Translations under genes and position numbers: made by a program | Origin: Thiohalocapsa halophila | GTDB taxonomy: Bacteria; Pseudomonadota; Gammaproteobacteria; Chromatiales; Chromatiaceae | DNA length: 64,000 bases | Assembly (NCBI RefSeq): GCF_016583825.1 | Contig: NZ_NRRV01000020.1 | Location: 24,336 to 88,335 of the forward strand | Direction: 5' to 3' | Part shown: piece after piece, positions 16,847 to 25,747 of the stretch | Layout: each line of letters begins with the position of its first letter | Position numbering within the stretch: the stretch's first letter is position 1 | Notes under the pieces: generated by a model | Database searches by the model: none | Told to the model about the DNA's origin: nothing | The model's input: the letters and a program-made list of their open reading frames with translations, nothing else

Positions 16847-19800
16847 TCAATCGCAGACGGCTTTGATGCATCGACTGCCATCCGTGCCGTCATCACCGTA
16901 GAAGCCATCGCCGCCGATGGCTTGGAGATTGGTCTCGGGCAGGATCATGTCGGTGCTGTACTCGATCGCGATACGACCGCCGCCGCCGCCGACATTGTTG
17001 GCGCCACCGCGGTCGCCGCCGTCGGCCTCGATGGTGCCGCTGCCCGCGAGCGTGCCGGTGCGGATGTTCACCGCACCGCCGGAGCCCATGCCGGAACGGG
17101 ACGCAGCGCCAAGCCCGCCGTCGGCGCGGATGGCGCCGTCGTGGATGATGTGCTGCGCGTCGATCAGCACCCGACCACCGCCGTCGCCGCCGTCGCTGTT
17201 GCCGGCGGCACCGCCGCCGCTGCCCAGCTCCAGCGGGTCGAGCGAGTCGCCGTAGACGGGGTTCGGCGTGTTGCTGGCCGAGAAGCGCCCGCCAAGGCCG
17301 CCATAGCTGCCGCCGGCGTTGGCACTGGCGCCAGGCTGGTTGCCGAGGGTGCGCCCGGCCTCGTTGAAACCACGCCCGCCCTCGTAGCCGCGCGCGGTCA
17401 CGTCGATGCGGCTGTCGGCGTCGAGCGTCAGTGTGCCAACGCTCAGCTCCAGCACGGCCTCGTAGCTGCGCGTGGTCTCGGGGTGGGTCAGCAGGCCGTG
17501 CTCGGCGATGGCGAGGGTGTCGGCGACCACCAGCCGGTCGCCCACCTCCAGGTGACCGCCGCGGCGGACGCTGAGCTTGTCGAGCCGGTAGACGCCGACG
17601 TAGGTCTTGCCCGCCGCAGCGAGGTCGGCGAAGGCGACGCCGTTTGCGTTCGGCGTCGCCACGGTGACGCTGTCCTCGCCGTTGGCGATGATCGTGAAGG
17701 CTTCGTCCTGGGTTGCATCCGGATTGAGCCGCAGACCCACCAGCGCCTCGGGCAGCAGCGGGAAGGCGCCGTCGGTGGTGAGCGTGTCCGCGCTCACCGC
17801 AAAGGTGATGCCGGGGCCGATCAGCGGCAGCGGGGTGCCGGTGGGTGACGTGACGCCGCTCTCGTTGTCGTCGATGATCAGCTCGCTGATACCGCCGATG
17901 TGCAGGTAGACCGTGCCGGCGCTGCCGGGCGGATCATCGTAGAAGCCGCGCCCGCGCCAGGCGGTGACATTGAGCAGGTCGCCGAAGTCGGCGTCGGCGT
18001 CGATGTAGTCGGCGTAGAGCGCCACGCGCCCGCCGCCACCGCCGGCGTTGTCCGCTCCATCGCGACCGCCGCCGTTGGCGGAGATGCTCCCGCTGCCGGC
18101 GAGACGCTCGGTCTCGATCAGCACCGAGCCGCCGGCGCCGTCGCCGGAGGCCGAGGCCTGGCCGAGCCCGCCGTCGGCACGCACCGCGCCGTCGATGATC
18201 ACTTCGTCGCTGGCGACGATGTGCACCCGCCCGCCGCCGGCGCCGCCGTCGCTGTTGCCGGAGGCGCCGCCGCCACCGCCGAGCCGAGCCGGCCAGGTCG
18301 GGTCGCCGTAGACAGCGCCCGGGGCACTCGCGCCACCGCTCGCGCCGAGCCCGCCGTGGCTGCCGCCACTGCCCGCGCCCGAGCCCGCGATATCGCCCAG
18401 CGTGCGGCCGGCCTCGCTGAAGCCCTCACCGCCGCGGTAGCCACGGCCCGTCACGTCGATGGCACTGCCCGCCTCAACGATCACGCGCGTGGCGTCGATG
18501 CGCAGGCCGGCAGTGTTGCCCTGGCCGTGGGTCAGCACCGCATTGGCGTCGAGCAGCAATGTGTCGACCACCTGTATGCCGCCGTCTGCCACGGCGCGGG
18601 CGCCATTTCGGAGAATGATGTTCTCGAAGCGCAGGTTGCCGGGGATCTCGACGCTGTCACTGGGCTGGATCCGCCCGTAGCCATCGATGATCAGATCGCC
18701 GACGCTCTGCCCTGGCCCCTTGACGATGACCGTGCCATGCCCGCCGTCATCACCGTAGAAGCCATCGCCGCCGATGGCTTGGAGATTGGTCTCGGGCAGG
18801 ATCATGTCGGTGCTGTACTCGATCGCGATACGACCGCCGCCGCCGCCGACATTGTTGGCGCCACCGCGGTCGCCGCCGTCGGCCTCGATGGTGCCGCTGC
18901 CCGCGAGCGTGCCGGTGCGGATGTTCACCGCACCGCCGGAGCCCATGCCGGAACGGGACGCAGCGCCAAGCCCGCCGTCGGCGCGGATGGCGCCGTCGTG
19001 GATGATGTGCTGCGCGTCGATCAGCACCCGACCACCGCCGTCGCCGCCGTCGCTGTTGCCGGCGGCACCGCCGCCGCTGCCCAGCTCCAGCGGGTCGAGC
19101 GAGTCGCCGTAGACGGGGTTCGGCGTGTTGCTGGCCGAGAAGCGCCCGCCAAGGCCGCCATAGCTGCCGCCGGCGTTGGCACTGGCGCCAGGCTGGTTGC
19201 CGAGGGTGCGCCCGGCCTCGTTGAAACCACGCCCGCCCTCGTAGCCGCGCGCGGTCACGTCGATGCGGCTGTCGGCGTCGAGCGTCAGTGTGCCAACGCT
19301 CAGCTCCAGCACGGCCTCGTAGCTGCGCGTGGTCTCGGGGTGGGTCAGCAGGCCGTGCTCGGCGATGGCGAGGGTGTCGGCGACCACCAGCCGGTCGCCC
19401 ACCTCCAGGTGACCGCCGCGGCGGACGCTGAGCTTGTCGAGCCGGTAGACGCCGACGTAGGTCTTGCCCGCCGCAGCGAGGTCGGCGAAGGCGACGCCGT
19501 TTGCGTTCGGCGTCGCCACGGTGACGCTGTCCTCGCCGTTGGCGATGATCGTGAAGGCTTCGTCCTGGGTTGCATCCGGATTGAGCCGCAGACCCACCAG
19601 CGCCTCGGGCAGCAGCGGGAAGGCGCCGTCGGTGGTGAGCGTGTCCGCGCTCACCGCAAAGGTGATGCCGGGGCCGATCAGCGGCAGCGGGGTGCCGGTG
19701 GGTGACGTGACGCCGCTCTCGTTGTCGTCGATGATCAGCTCGCTGATACCGCCGATGTGCAGGTAGACCGTGCCGGCGCTGCCGGGCGGATCATCGTAGA

Positions 19801-22800
19801 AGCCGCGCCCGCGCCAGGCGGTGACATTGAGCAGGTCGCCGAAGTCGGCGTCGGCGTCGATGTAGTCGGCGTAGAGCGCCACGCGCCCGCCGCCACCGCC
19901 GGCGTTGTCCGCTCCATCGCGACCGCCGCCGTTGGCGGAGATGCTCCCGCTGCCGGCGAGACGCTCGGTCTCGATCAGCACCGAGCCGCCGGCGCCGTCG
20001 CCGGAGGCCGAGGCCTGGCCGAGCCCGCCGTCGGCACGCACCGCGCCGTCGATGATCACTTCGTCGCTGGCGACGATGTGCACCCGCCCGCCGCCGGCGC
20101 CGCCGTCGCTGTTGCCGGAGGCGCCGCCGCCACCGCCGAGCCGAGCCGGCCAGGTCGGGTCGCCGTAGACAGCGCCCGGGGCACTCGCGCCACCGCTCGC
20201 GCCGAGCCCGCCGTGGCTGCCGCCACTGCCCGCGCCCGAGCCCGCGATATCGCCCAGCGTGCGGCCGGCCTCGCTGAAGCCCTCACCGCCGCGGTAGCCA
20301 CGGCCCGTCACGTCGATGGCACTGCCCGCCTCAACGATCACGCGCGTGGCGTCGATGCGCAGGCCGGCGGTGTCCTGGTCCGGATGGGTCAGCTCGGCGC
20401 CGTCGCGCAGCCACAGGAGGTCTGTCACCTCGATGGCGCCGCTCGCGATGACGCGGGCGCCGTTCTGCAGGATCAGGGCATCGAAGGTGCGCCCCACCGG
20501 CAGCATCAGGTCCGTGAAGGGCGAATTGGCGCCCTGGCCGTTAATCACCAGCTCGCCGTTGGCCTCGTCTTCCTGCTGCAGGAAGACGGTGCCATCGGCG
20601 CCGTCGTCGCCGTAGAAGCCGTCGCCACCGGCCGCGGTGATGGTGGAGAGGTCGAAGGTGGACAGGTCCAGATAGCGGATCGCGACGCGCCCGCCGCCGC
20701 CGCCGACGTTATTGGTGCCGTCGCGGCTGCCACCATCGGCACGGATAGCCCCGCTACCGGACAGCGTCCGGGTCGCGAGATTGATGGCGCCGCCGGAGCC
20801 TTCACCCGAGGCGGACGGCTCGCCGAGCCCCCCGCTTGCGTCCAATGGCCCATCGGCGACGACGTTGATCGCGCTGATGAGCATCCGCCCGCCGCCGTCG
20901 CCACCGTCGCTGTTGCCGGCCGCACCGCCGCCACTGCCGAGGTCGGTGGGTAGGATCAGGTCGCCGTAGACGGGATTCGGTGTATAGCTGTCTGAATGGC
21001 GACCGCCGAGTCCGCCATAGCTGCCACCCGCGAAAGCACTGGCGCCAGCCTGGTTGCCGACGGTGCGGCCCGCCTCGCTGAACCCGCGCCCGCCGAGGTA
21101 GCCGCGGCCGACCACATCGACGCTGCTGCTCGCATCGACAGTGATCGTCCAGGCGGTCAGCTCGATGCCGACAGCATCCTCGGTGTCCGTGGCGTCGCGG
21201 TGGGTCAGCACGGCGCCGTTCACCAACTCGACGTTGGCCAGATCATGCGCACCCACCAGGGTCAGCGTCGCGCCATCGACGCGCACGCTGCTGCCGTTGA
21301 AGCTGGCAGCGCCGAGCTCCGTGTCGCTGTCGATGATCAGCACTGGCGCGCCGGTGGCGATGCTCACGTCCGCGCCGGCATCGCCGATGAAGTCACCGGC
21401 ACCGTCGGTGGGCAAGGACTCGCGGTTGCCCGCCAGGTCCACGCCGACGGTGGCAAATTCGTAGCTGCCGTCGCCGCCCATGTGCGTCGCGTCGAAGGCG
21501 ATGGTGGCCTGATCGCCGTTCTCGGGCTGGAAGGCGCCATCGTCGGTGCCGTCCGGCCCGGTGTAGCGGTTGAAGGTGCCATGGCCATCGCGCCGGAAGT
21601 AGAGCTCCACGTGGCTCAGGTCCGCAAGGCCGTCGTCGATGCGATAGCTCACCGTCGTCACCGCACCCGCGCCCGGGTCGCTGGCCTGCGTGGCAACGGT
21701 GACCGGCGGCGTGATGTCCGCGCCGGTGAGGATCACGTCCACCGGCACGGCGCTGCCCTCGTTCCCGCTGGCATCGCTGGCATAGGCCATGAGCCTGAGG
21801 TCCTGGCCCGGAGTTCCGGCCGGTACGGTGAATTGGAACTCGGCGGATGCCTCGGTGGGCGCCGCCGCGAATTCCTGCCGGTCCGATAGGCTCAGCGCAC
21901 CCGAGGTCTCGACCCGGATGGCAGCGACGCCCACCGCGTCCTCCGCCTGCACCTGGATGACGATCTCGTCACCGAAGTTGTAGGGCGTCTGCGCGGCCGG
22001 CGCGGCGATGACAGCCGCGGGCGCCGTTGCATCGACAACGTCGAGGGTGACCGTCGCCGGCGGCGCCGCTTGGGCCGCGGTGTCCGATGCGGTGGCCTGC
22101 AGCACGATCTGGGCACCGATGGTCGCCGTCTCCGGCACCTGCAGCGTGAAGCTGCGGCTCGCGTCCGCGGACGCCGGGTCAATGGCTTCACTCTGGCTGT
22201 CCACGATCTCGCCGGAGACGTCCAGCGCCAGTGAGACGACACCACCCACCGCATCCTGTCCGCGCACCGTCACGCTGATCGCATCGCCCCGCTCCACGCC
22301 GGTGCCCTCCGCCGGGGCCAGAATCGACACCGTCGGGGCCGTGTCCGCCGTGCTGTCCACGACGACCGGCACTGCGACCGGTGCGATGTCGGGCACGGCC
22401 ACATAGAGATTCGCGCTGCCGTTGCCGCGCGCGGTGGTGAGCCCAGCTGCGGAAATGGTGACGACGGCACCGTCGGCGCTGGAGAAGCTGGCGGTGCCCG
22501 TCAGTTCGCTGCTGCTGCCATCGCTGAAGCGGCCAGTGACTACCAGCTGCCGCGTCTCCCCGAGGAAATCGAAGGCGAGATCACCGGGCGCCACCGCGAT
22601 GGTCTCCAGGGTCACAATGTCCACCGACACGGGGACCCGCTGCTCAATACCGTCGAAACCGACGACGATCTCGGCGCTGCCGCTGGCGACGGCGGCCACG
22701 CGTCCGCCGTCGCTGACGGTGGCAACGGCGGGCGCCGTGCTGGCCCAGCTCGCCTGCGCCGTGACATCGCGCTCGCTGCCGTCAGCGTACTCGGCCGTGA

Positions 22801-25747
22801 CAGCCAAGTCGCGGTACTCGCCTGCCGTCGTCAGCGTGAAGCCGGTGGGCGTGACGGACATCGCACTGACCACCACCGGCAGCGGGATGGTCGCCTCCGC
22901 GGCTTCGCCCGGGTCCGGCGAGCTCGCGAGATCGAACGCGCGTACCGCTACGCGCTCACCCGGCAGGGTGTCGATCTCGCCGGAGAAATCGCCGGCCGCA
23001 TCGGCTGTCAGGGTGATGATCAGCCCGGTGTCGAGGTTCTCGATCTGAATCCGGGCGTCGGGCACGCTGGTGCCGGTGACCCGGGAGCGGCCGTCGCGCG
23101 GCGGCTCAACGGCCGTGAGCACCGGCGCGGGTGGCGGATCGCCGGCTGCGGCCGCGACTACCTCGAACAGCAGGGAGGCGCTCGGCGAATCAGGGTCCGT
23201 CTCCGTGCCCGCATTGCTCGTGGCCAGCACCACCAGCCGGTGCAGGCCTGGTGCGAGCGCCGCGGTATCGACGACGAGACTATCGCCCACCTGCTCCCAG
23301 GGCTGCGGCGCGGCCGGGTCATCGAGCCAGAACACCACCGAGACAATGCCGGTGGCATGGCTCACCTGGGGCACCACCTGCAGCGGCTCGCCCTGGACGA
23401 AGCGCGTGCCGTCGGGAACGCCGGGGAAGAGCACGTCGGGCTCGATCCCGCCGGCGTCCAGCGTGAAGTCGAAGAAGGCCTCGCCGATCTGCCCGAGGCC
23501 GTCCTCGGCCTCCACCCGGATCTGGTGCGGCCCCTGCGGCAGGCTCGCGGTAGCCAGGGAGGTCGTGAACGGCGCCAGACCGACGGTTTTGAACGGGTCA
23601 ACGCCGCCGTCTAGGTAGAAGCGCAGGGTCCGCACACCCGCGGACACGGACACCGGCGTCAGGTCCAGGAAGGTCCCTGCGGGGACAGGGTCGGTCGGGG
23701 CGTCCGGCAGCACCAGGGACGGCGGCGCCGCGGATGCGGCGATCACCAGGGACAGCGTCGCTTCGGTGCCGTTGCCGGCGCCGTCGATGGCCGTGACCCT
23801 GAGCTCATAGTCATGCCCGGGCGTCAGGGCCGATGAGTCGATGGCGAAGACGAAGGGCGGCTCGTCGCCGGCGGTGGGGGTGCGTTGATCGATCAGCCGC
23901 TGTGCGCCGTTGGGATCGCCCAGGTCCCGCAGCCTTGCCTCCACCCGCGCGATGCCGCTGCCCTGGTCGGCCGCGTAGGCTTCGAGCCGGACCAGCTGCC
24001 CCGGCAGCACCCGGTTGGGGTCCACCGGCGGCCGCACGGACAGCGTGAGCTCGGGCGCGGTGAAGTCATCGAGACCAGTCCCCGTGGTGGTGAACTCGCT
24101 GCTCCACTCGGTCTCGGGCGGGATGCCGTCGAGGTCCGTCACGTCGGTGGTGACGACGACCGTGTAGCTGGCATTCGGCGCCAGCCCGCCGAGGGTCTGC
24201 CAGACCGCAACGGTCCGGTCGTTGAGCACGTCCAGCCGCAGAGTGCCGGGTACCGGCGTCTGTGCATCGCTGTAGACGTTGAACGAGCCGCCGGGGCCGG
24301 TGATGATGCTCGCCAGGTCCATTTCTTTGCTGAAAAAGGCGACCACCGGCGAGTCCGTATTCACGCCCGTCATATTCGGCGTCGGCAGAAGGCTGACCGC
24401 CGGGACCCCGTTCGGATCGGCACTGGCGGGCGGAAACTCGCCGATCAGGCAGCCGATGGTGCCGACGGAGACGCGCAGCGAGATGTTTTGATCGGCGGCG
24501 CCCATACAGGAGTTGATGGGGCCGGATTTCAGTGGCCGGACCTTGAACACCTCCGTCAGCGCCTCGCCCGGCAGCAAATGGCCGAGATTGCGCAGCTCCG
24601 GGCCCACCACGGTCTCGCAGACCGGCTCCAGGGCACCGTCAGGGATGCTGCACGACACCAGCTCCGCATCCAGCCCCATGTCCAGCTGGAGGCTCGCGTA
24701 CAGCGCAGGGATCACGTCCGTGTTGCGAACGCGCACCTCCAGATCGTAGAGCTCTCCAGCGACCACCTCGTCCGGATGCCGCAGCTCCACATCCAGCGTC
24801 GGCGGACCCTTGACCTCCAGGTCCGTGGTCGCGCTGCCGTTGAAGGGGATCGGCTCGTCCTCGGGGATGCCCCGTCCGATCAGCACGCCGCCGAAGTCCA
24901 CCCGCACGTTGTGGGTGCCGATGGCGTCACCGCGGACGATGAGCTCGCGCTCCTCCTGTCCGGGGCTCTCGCTGTCGCCCGGGGGGATGTCGCCATAGGC
25001 GACGAGTCCGCCGTCCGGCACCATGACGGTCAATGCCCCCTCGGGGAGCTGGATCTCGGCGGTGACATCGCTCAGCGTGAAGATGCCCGAGGTGTTCATG
25101 AGCAGCAGCCGGACGGAGAACAGCTCCTTCAGACTCTTCAGGCGGCCGTCGATGACGATGACGCCGGGCAGCCGGATCACCCCCTGGCCGGGTACCTCGA
25201 CGGGCCGCTCGAAGACCAGCACCTCGGCGTCGCGGATCCGCGGCGTGCCCCCGCTGCCGCCGCGACCGCTCTCTATCTTCAGTGTCTCGAAGCCGATTTC
25301 CGGCTCGGTCTTCGGCAGCACGATCGGAACCTGGATTGGAACCGACTCCTGGGCGATGGTGAGCACGACACTGAAGACCGAGACGTTGTAGTTCTCCGGG
25401 TCGTCCAAGTCCAGGTCGCCTCGTGCGACCAGCTCTTCCACCTGCTCTACGGACAGCCGCTCGGAGACGACGCGGGAGACCACCACCGACTCCAGCGAGA
25501 CCTGGGTGATGTCGATGCTCTGGGCCGCGCTGGCGCCGCTGGCATCGGTGGCGGTGACGGTGAGCTCGTTGACCGAATTGCGCAACAGCGGCAGGTTCAG
25601 GTCGAAGCTGCCGCCTGCGTCCGGCAGGCTCTGGCTGGCTCGTCCGCCGGGCCCCGTGACCTCCACCAGCACGTCCGCGCTGCCGGGCGCAGCGCCGAGC
25701 AGCAGCAGCGCCAGCAGCCCCCAGCAGCGCAACAGGGTGCGGCTCAT
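16847..25747 (-). CDS. Giant secreted Ig-like / glycine-rich repeat protein (2966 residues)
   Basis: Start ATG 25747 is chosen for GGAGG about 7 bases upstream and a signal peptide (MSRTLLRCWGLLALLLLGAA). The start overlaps the stop of the upstream giant gene as ATGA, indicating coupling. The N-terminal ~1450 residues hold Ig-like/Big-type domains (for instance ATVSDGGRVAAVASGSAEI). The C-terminal half has five glycine-rich modules, each with a RGYxGGxGFxEAGRT core, a NSDGGxGGGRV segment and an ADGGLGxAS segment. Modules 2-3 and 4-5 belong to a 1.6-kb duplication. The last module stops after FYGDDG and ends with an unrelated SRCIKAVCD, with no sorting signal or beta-barrel. Probably cell-surface or extracellular; function unknown. 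Confidence 0.85.
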   Translation of the reverse strand: MSRTLLRCWGLLALLLLGAAPGSADVLVEVTGPGGRASQSLPDAGGSFDLNLPLLRNSVNELTVTATDASGASAAQSIDITQVSLESVVVSRVVSERLSVEQVEELVARGDLDLDDPENYNVSVFSVVLTIAQESVPIQVPIVLPKTEPEIGFETLKIESGRGGSGGTPRIRDAEVLVFERPVEVPGQGVIRLPGVIVIDGRLKSLKELFSVRLLLMNTSGIFTLSDVTAEIQLPEGALTVMVPDGGLVAYGDIPPGDSESPGQEERELIVRGDAIGTHNVRVDFGGVLIGRGIPEDEPIPFNGSATTDLEVKGPPTLDVELRHPDEVVAGELYDLEVRVRNTDVIPALYASLQLDMGLDAELVSCSIPDGALEPVCETVVGPELRNLGHLLPGEALTEVFKVRPLKSGPINSCMGAADQNISLRVSVGTIGCLIGEFPPASADPNGVPAVSLLPTPNMTGVNTDSPVVAFFSKEMDLASIITGPGGSFNVYSDAQTPVPGTLRLDVLNDRTVAVWQTLGGLAPNASYTVVVTTDVTDLDGIPPETEWSSEFTTTGTGLDDFTAPELTLSVRPPVDPNRVLPGQLVRLEAYAADQGSGIARVEARLRDLGDPNGAQRLIDQRTPTAGDEPPFVFAIDSSALTPGHDYELRVTAIDGAGNGTEATLSLVIAASAAPPSLVLPDAPTDPVPAGTFLDLTPVSVSAGVRTLRFYLDGGVDPFKTVGLAPFTTSLATASLPQGPHQIRVEAEDGLGQIGEAFFDFTLDAGGIEPDVLFPGVPDGTRFVQGEPLQVVPQVSHATGIVSVVFWLDDPAAPQPWEQVGDSLVVDTAALAPGLHRLVVLATSNAGTETDPDSPSASLLFEVVAAAAGDPPPAPVLTAVEPPRDGRSRVTGTSVPDARIQIENLDTGLIITLTADAAGDFSGEIDTLPGERVAVRAFDLASSPDPGEAAEATIPLPVVVSAMSVTPTGFTLTTAGEYRDLAVTAEYADGSERDVTAQASWASTAPAVATVSDGGRVAAVASGSAEIVVGFDGIEQRVPVSVDIVTLETIAVAPGDLAFDFLGETRQLVVTGRFSDGSSSELTGTASFSSADGAVVTISAAGLTTARGNGSANLYVAVPDIAPVAVPVVVDSTADTAPTVSILAPAEGTGVERGDAISVTVRGQDAVGGVVSLALDVSGEIVDSQSEAIDPASADASRSFTLQVPETATIGAQIVLQATASDTAAQAAPPATVTLDVVDATAPAAVIAAPAAQTPYNFGDEIVIQVQAEDAVGVAAIRVETSGALSLSDRQEFAAAPTEASAEFQFTVPAGTPGQDLRLMAYASDASGNEGSAVPVDVILTGADITPPVTVATQASDPGAGAVTTVSYRIDDGLADLSHVELYFRRDGHGTFNRYTGPDGTDDGAFQPENGDQATIAFDATHMGGDGSYEFATVGVDLAGNRESLPTDGAGDFIGDAGADVSIATGAPVLIIDSDTELGAASFNGSSVRVDGATLTLVGAHDLANVELVNGAVLTHRDATDTEDAVGIELTAWTITVDASSSVDVVGRGYLGGRGFSEAGRTVGNQAGASAFAGGSYGGLGGRHSDSYTPNPVYGDLILPTDLGSGGGAAGNSDGGDGGGRMLISAINVVADGPLDASGGLGEPSASGEGSGGAINLATRTLSGSGAIRADGGSRDGTNNVGGGGGRVAIRYLDLSTFDLSTITAAGGDGFYGDDGADGTVFLQQEDEANGELVINGQGANSPFTDLMLPVGRTFDALILQNGARVIASGAIEVTDLLWLRDGAELTHPDQDTAGLRIDATRVIVEAGSAIDVTGRGYRGGEGFSEAGRTLGDIAGSGAGSGGSHGGLGASGGASAPGAVYGDPTWPARLGGGGGASGNSDGGAGGGRVHIVASDEVIIDGAVRADGGLGQASASGDGAGGSVLIETERLAGSGSISANGGGRDGADNAGGGGGRVALYADYIDADADFGDLLNVTAWRGRGFYDDPPGSAGTVYLHIGGISELIIDDNESGVTSPTGTPLPLIGPGITFAVSADTLTTDGAFPLLPEALVGLRLNPDATQDEAFTIIANGEDSVTVATPNANGVAFADLAAAGKTYVGVYRLDKLSVRRGGHLEVGDRLVVADTLAIAEHGLLTHPETTRSYEAVLELSVGTLTLDADSRIDVTARGYEGGRGFNEAGRTLGNQPGASANAGGSYGGLGGRFSASNTPNPVYGDSLDPLELGSGGGAAGNSDGGDGGGRVLIDAQHIIHDGAIRADGGLGAASRSGMGSGGAVNIRTGTLAGSGTIEADGGDRGGANNVGGGGGRIAIEYSTDMILPETNLQAIGGDGFYGDDGGHGTVIVKGPGQSVGDLIIDGYGRIQPSDSVEIPGNLRFENIILRNGARAVADGGIQVVDTLLLDANAVLTHGQGNTAGLRIDATRVIVEAGSAIDVTGRGYRGGEGFSEAGRTLGDIAGSGAGSGGSHGGLGASGGASAPGAVYGDPTWPARLGGGGGASGNSDGGAGGGRVHIVASDEVIIDGAVRADGGLGQASASGDGAGGSVLIETERLAGSGSISANGGGRDGADNAGGGGGRVALYADYIDADADFGDLLNVTAWRGRGFYDDPPGSAGTVYLHIGGISELIIDDNESGVTSPTGTPLPLIGPGITFAVSADTLTTDGAFPLLPEALVGLRLNPDATQDEAFTIIANGEDSVTVATPNANGVAFADLAAAGKTYVGVYRLDKLSVRRGGHLEVGDRLVVADTLAIAEHGLLTHPETTRSYEAVLELSVGTLTLDADSRIDVTARGYEGGRGFNEAGRTLGNQPGASANAGGSYGGLGGRFSASNTPNPVYGDSLDPLELGSGGGAAGNSDGGDGGGRVLIDAQHIIHDGAIRADGGLGAASRSGMGSGGAVNIRTGTLAGSGTIEADGGDRGGANNVGGGGGRIAIEYSTDMILPETNLQAIGGDGFYGDDGTDGSRCIKAVCD
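16886..18511 (-). repeat. Internal duplication copy A of giant gene
   Basis: About 1626 bp repeated at 18743-20368 (offset 1857 bp). Several reading frames translate identically through both copies, so the DNA appears identical or nearly so. A 231-bp unique spacer separates the copies. Confidence 0.93.
18743..20368 (-). repeat. Internal duplication copy B of giant gene
   Basis: Matches copy A at 16886-18511. Similarity ends at 20368, where the module sequence becomes the related but distinct second module. Confidence 0.93.

Noticed and set aside
17900..20953. Long plus-strand open frames (601 and 398 residues) opposite the giant gene
   Set aside because: They are antisense to a gene with clear domains and a repetitive Gly-rich codon pattern, which keeps stops out of other frames; no ribosome site or known family.
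16847..25747. Autotransporter or type I secretion repeat protein
   Set aside because: No C-terminal beta-barrel and no GGxGxDxUx RTX nonapeptides were found; the Gly-rich modules have a different core.
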